From an uncultured Bacteroides sp. (lineage in GTDB: Bacteria; Bacteroidota; Bacteroidia; Bacteroidales; Bacteroidaceae): 6,992 bases of DNA. Positions 4,985 to 6,992 of the stretch are shown piece by piece. Within the stretch, counting starts at the first letter, position 1. Each line of letters opens with the position of its first letter. The stretch lies in the NCBI GenBank assembly GCA_934716785.1, contig CAKUYM010000225.1:1-6992 (forward strand). Reading direction: 5' to 3'. A program made the position numbers and the translations under genes. The notes below the pieces were generated by a model that saw only the letters and a list, made by a program, of their open reading frames with translations, searched no databases and was not told the origin of the DNA.

Positions 4985-5915
4985 ACATCCATCTAAAAAG
5001 AGTATGCTAAAAGAGGAAATTACAGGTACAACTTCCGGATATACAGTAAATGCACCACAATGGGTGACTACATCCACGCAAGCACCAGAGTTTAAGTCCT
5101 TTTATAAGACCGTCTCCGGAAATGAAGGGAATAAATGTAATTATCCGACACGTTTAGACCTTTACGGCTGTGGATGCTTTCACGACTGTTCTTATTGCTA
5201 TGCAAAGTCGCTTCTTAATTTCAGGGGATTGTGGCATCCTGATAACCCGTCCGTTTCCCGGACGGACAAGGTAGAGAGGAAAATCTGTAAATTAGAGCGG
5301 GGAACAGTTGTGCGTTTGGGTGGAATGACTGACTGTTTCCAACCCTGTGAGGCGGTTTACAGAGAGACTTATAAGGCTATTCAGAATCTTAACCGTCAAG
5401 GGGTGCATTACCTTATTGTGACAAAATCATCAATGGTGGCAGATGACAGATATATCCGTTTGATGGATAAGAGACTGGCACATATACAAATATCTGTGAC
5501 TTCCACGGATGATGTTCTTTCACGTTCATTTGAGAAAGCATGCCTACCGTCCGCGCGGATTAAAGCCATTGAGAAATTGCAGAGACAGGGTTTTGATGTG
5601 TCTGTCAGGTTATCCCCCTTTATCCCGCAATTTATTGATTTTGGCGTTCTGAATAGCATCAAATGTGATAAGATCTTAGTGGAGTTCCTGCGGGTAAATA
5701 CGTGGGTGAAGCAATGGTTTGATATTGATTATTCTGAATACACTTTGAAGCATGCCGGGTACAACCACTTGCAGCTGGAGCGAAAAATCGAATATCTAAA
5801 TAAGATTTCAGGGTTTAGGGAGATTTCGGTTTGCGAGGACGTGGATAGTCATTTTCAGTACTGGAAAGAGAATGTAAACCACAGTCTGAATGATTGCTGT
5901 AATTTGAGGCTATAA
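4968..5915 (+). CDS. SplB-like radical SAM protein
   Basis: The start is placed at ATG 4968 (MTGDYKHPSK...), overlapping the formyltransferase end by 17 bases; ATG 5004 is an alternative. The frame is open further upstream to 4851, but that stretch is a shadow of the formyltransferase gene. The 315-aa protein carries the radical SAM [4Fe-4S] motif C70-x3-C74-x2-C77 within YGCGCFHDCSYCYA. The core then follows with GTVVRLGGMTDCFQPCE, an HYLIVTKSS strand and QISVTSTDD. This layout is that of the spore photoproduct lyase/SplB (COG1533) branch, which acts on nucleic acids or peptides. SplB-like members repair thymine photodimers, but many phage relatives are unassigned. As the last gene of the operon it sits 5 bases before an intrinsic terminator. 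The radical SAM call is firm; the substrate is unknown. Modification of a DNA base or a carried group is the contextual inference. Confidence 0.9.
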   Translation: MTGDYKHPSKKSMLKEEITGTTSGYTVNAPQWVTTSTQAPEFKSFYKTVSGNEGNKCNYPTRLDLYGCGCFHDCSYCYAKSLLNFRGLWHPDNPSVSRTDKVERKICKLERGTVVRLGGMTDCFQPCEAVYRETYKAIQNLNRQGVHYLIVTKSSMVADDRYIRLMDKRLAHIQISVTSTDDVLSRSFEKACLPSARIKAIEKLQRQGFDVSVRLSPFIPQFIDFGVLNSIKCDKILVEFLRVNTWVKQWFDIDYSEYTLKHAGYNHLQLERKIEYLNKISGFREISVCEDVDSHFQYWKENVNHSLNDCCNLRL

Positions 5916-5920
5916 AGTTT

Positions 5921-5954
5921 AGCCGCGCAAAGTTTTTTTTTGCGCGGCTTTTTT
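5921..5954 (+). terminator. Intrinsic terminator ending the plus-strand operon
   Basis: AGCCGCGCAAA (5921-5931) pairs perfectly with TTTGCGCGGCT (5939-5949) around a seven-base loop, followed by TTTTTT (5949-5954). It begins 5 bases after the radical SAM stop codon. It lies between converging operons. In the minus direction the hairpin is followed only by AAACTTT, so it should terminate plus-strand transcription mainly. Confidence 0.93.
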
Positions 5955-5965
5955 CGAATAGATGA

Positions 5966-6148
5966 TTATTTGTAGAATATGTATTTTTCTTCACAATAAA
6001 TACAATGATTTTCCTTGCAATACTTCTCAACTGCCTTGCGCGTTTTAAAGTCTTTTATTTTTCCATCTTTTGATTGAATATGTTCCACGTTAAAGTCCTT
6101 GTCTATCTTTAGAGGAACAAACCTTGTTTGAGTATTAAATCGTTTCAT
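5966..6148 (-). CDS. Small basic hypothetical protein with a Cys/His cluster
   Basis: A 60-aa lysine-rich protein from ATG 6148 to the stop at 5966. The C-terminal KYCKENHCIYCEEKY has C44, H48, C49 and C52, which could bind a metal ion, though this is not a recognised zinc motif. The central segment DGKIKDFKTRKAVEKYC is a probable helix. It is the last of three minus-strand genes, 8 bases after the previous stop, so it is probably co-transcribed with them. No family is recognised. Its coding status rests on operon position and plausible composition. Confidence 0.6.
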   Translation of the reverse strand: MKRFNTQTRFVPLKIDKDFNVEHIQSKDGKIKDFKTRKAVEKYCKENHCIYCEEKYIFYK

Positions 6149-6156
6149 GTTTTTAG

Positions 6157-6414
6157 TTATGATTTTATTTCTTTTTCCATTAATTTTAAAATCCTGTTGA
6201 ACTCATTACGGCTCATATTGGTAGGCACAAAAGATGCTTTTACCTGTTCAAACGGACGAAGATAATGTTTCAATGTCTCTTGAGCTTTCTCTCTTGCCTT
6301 TTGGGCACACATTTCAATATATTCTTCATCTGTCATATTATAATCAGTAACAGTGTCTATCACCGTTGAGAATCGGCATAAAAGACCATTTTTTTGTCTT
6401 GCTATAAAGCTCAT
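6157..6414 (-). CDS. Small helical phage-type hypothetical protein
   Basis: An 85-aa protein starting MSFIARQKNGLLCRFS. It has an N-terminal strand segment (FIARQ..GLLCRFSTVID), then TDYNMTDEEYIEMCAQKAREKAQETLKHYLRPFEQ, which is clearly helical and amphipathic. It ends with SRNEFNRILKLMEKEI, another helix. It has no signal peptide or membrane segment. Proteins of this look occur in Bacteroidota phages as far as I recall, but I know of no assigned function. It lies 27 bases downstream of the radical SAM-like gene and 8 bases upstream of the 60-aa gene, forming a minus-strand operon. Confidence 0.75.
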   Translation of the reverse strand: MSFIARQKNGLLCRFSTVIDTVTDYNMTDEEYIEMCAQKAREKAQETLKHYLRPFEQVKASFVPTNMSRNEFNRILKLMEKEIKS

Positions 6415-6441
6415 ATCTATTCTTGTTTTACTCTAATTGAT

Positions 6442-6992
6442 TTAAAAATATTCACTACAAACAAATCCCTTTCGCGGAGTAAAGTCTTTAAATTCACAAC
6501 TTCTAAAAATCCACTTCTTATCTGCCCATCCGGCTAAATCCTTTTGCCATTGAGGAATAATTTGACGTGGATTATTTAAATCTCTGTAAGGCTGACAATG
6601 CGGCAAGAACCGACCGCCTTTGTTCTTCCAATGATTGACACGCTCAAACGATTCTTTGAAGTCACTGAGCAGGATACAATAAAAGAAGTATTCGCCTTTG
6701 TACCCGTACTTGTCAATCAAAGCTGTGGCACGCTCACATTCGGCAATCTGTCCCGGTGTGTCACAGCCGAACCGTATGCGCTTCATCCACTTTACTCTTG
6801 CCAGTAGCCGGGCGATGTCGTCTGTTACCAAGCGAGCATCTAAGCCCTGATTGAAGTCTACTCGTACACCCATGGAGACAATCTTTTCAATCTGTTGTAA
6901 TCCATAATCGGATGCAAGTACATTGTTATCCATGAGTATTACGTTCTTTCGCCCGGCAGATACTTCTTCTATATCCATGTATGGAGTAATGT
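6442..6992 (-). CDS. Radical SAM-like protein, C-terminal part (5' end beyond the window)
   Basis: On the minus strand the frame stays open through the window edge (codons ITPY precede the internal ATG at 6978), so the gene starts outside and its N-terminal domain is missing. The visible part begins with NVILMDNN, a strand typical of the radical SAM TIM barrel. Next come GVRVDFNQGLDARLVTDDIARLL and MKRIRFGCDTPGQ, also typical of the later barrel strands. C-terminal features are GRFLPHCQPYRDLNNP and RSCEFKDFTPRKGFVCSEYF, with several Cys and aromatic residues. The CxxxCxxC cluster should lie upstream and cannot be seen, so the call is by barrel pattern. It opposes the plus-strand operon and heads a minus-strand operon with two small proteins. 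A second radical SAM gene close to the first suggests a shared modification theme, although the two are on different transcripts. Confidence 0.75.
   Translation of the reverse strand, partial: ITPYMDIEEVSAGRKNVILMDNNVLASDYGLQQIEKIVSMGVRVDFNQGLDARLVTDDIARLLARVKWMKRIRFGCDTPGQIAECERATALIDKYGYKGEYFFYCILLSDFKESFERVNHWKNKGGRFLPHCQPYRDLNNPRQIIPQWQKDLAGWADKKWIFRSCEFKDFTPRKGFVCSEYF

Larger units (their letters stand above)
1..6992. mobile_element. Mu-like prophage or phage segment, Bacteroidales type
   Basis: The left part encodes a MuF-type minor head protein followed directly by a gpG-type virion morphogenesis protein, the order seen in phage Mu and related transposable phages. The right part consists of small unknown proteins and unusual enzymes on both strands, as in phage accessory (moron) regions. 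No transposase, integrase, end repeat or host gene lies in the window, so the element's boundaries and whether it is integrated or free cannot be judged. The TAnnTTTG promoter at 2724-2731 and the general lack of Shine-Dalgarno sites suggest a Bacteroidota host. That the whole window is one element is inferred from the absence of chromosomal genes. Confidence 0.65.

Overview
The window looks like part of a Mu-like (transposable, myovirus-type) prophage or phage of a Bacteroidales host, probably Bacteroides or a close relative. Three things point there. The first three genes follow the Mu order of minor head protein (MuF), gpG-type virion morphogenesis protein and a connector-like protein. Start codons mostly lack a Shine-Dalgarno sequence. 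One divergent gene has a textbook Bacteroidales promoter, with TTTG and TATATTTG 19 bases apart. The host assignment is inference; no taxonomic marker gene is present.

Layout. Positions 1-2437 (+) hold head and neck genes. The first is a 5'-truncated MuF protein whose C-terminal third looks like a CdiA-CT-type nuclease toxin domain. Its stop codon lies inside a strong hairpin. The second is a gpG-like protein, and the third an unidentified protein that may be a neck or tail-terminator component. Positions 2446-3175 hold two small, divergently transcribed proteins that look like distantly related DNA-binding (HTH-type) proteins. They flank a 229-base gap packed with nested and mutually exclusive inverted repeats.

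Positions 3245-5915 (+) form a tightly overlapping operon: a 41-aa conserved-looking peptide, an ABC ATPase fused to a GNAT/Mom-like acyltransferase, a compact formyltransferase, and an SplB-like radical SAM enzyme. It ends in a clear intrinsic terminator at 5921-5954. Positions 5966-6992 (-) hold a converging operon of a second, truncated radical SAM-like protein and two small unknown proteins.

The most interesting reading is that 3245-5915, perhaps with the opposing radical SAM gene, is a phage nucleic-acid hypermodification cassette. By analogy with Mu mom, it would protect phage DNA from host restriction. The ATPase would act on DNA or on a partner, the GNAT and formyltransferase domains would transfer one-carbon or acyl groups, and the radical SAM enzyme(s) would build or attach an unusual group. 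The enzyme families are supported by visible motifs. The joint function, the substrate, and a regulatory role for the upstream hairpins are inference.
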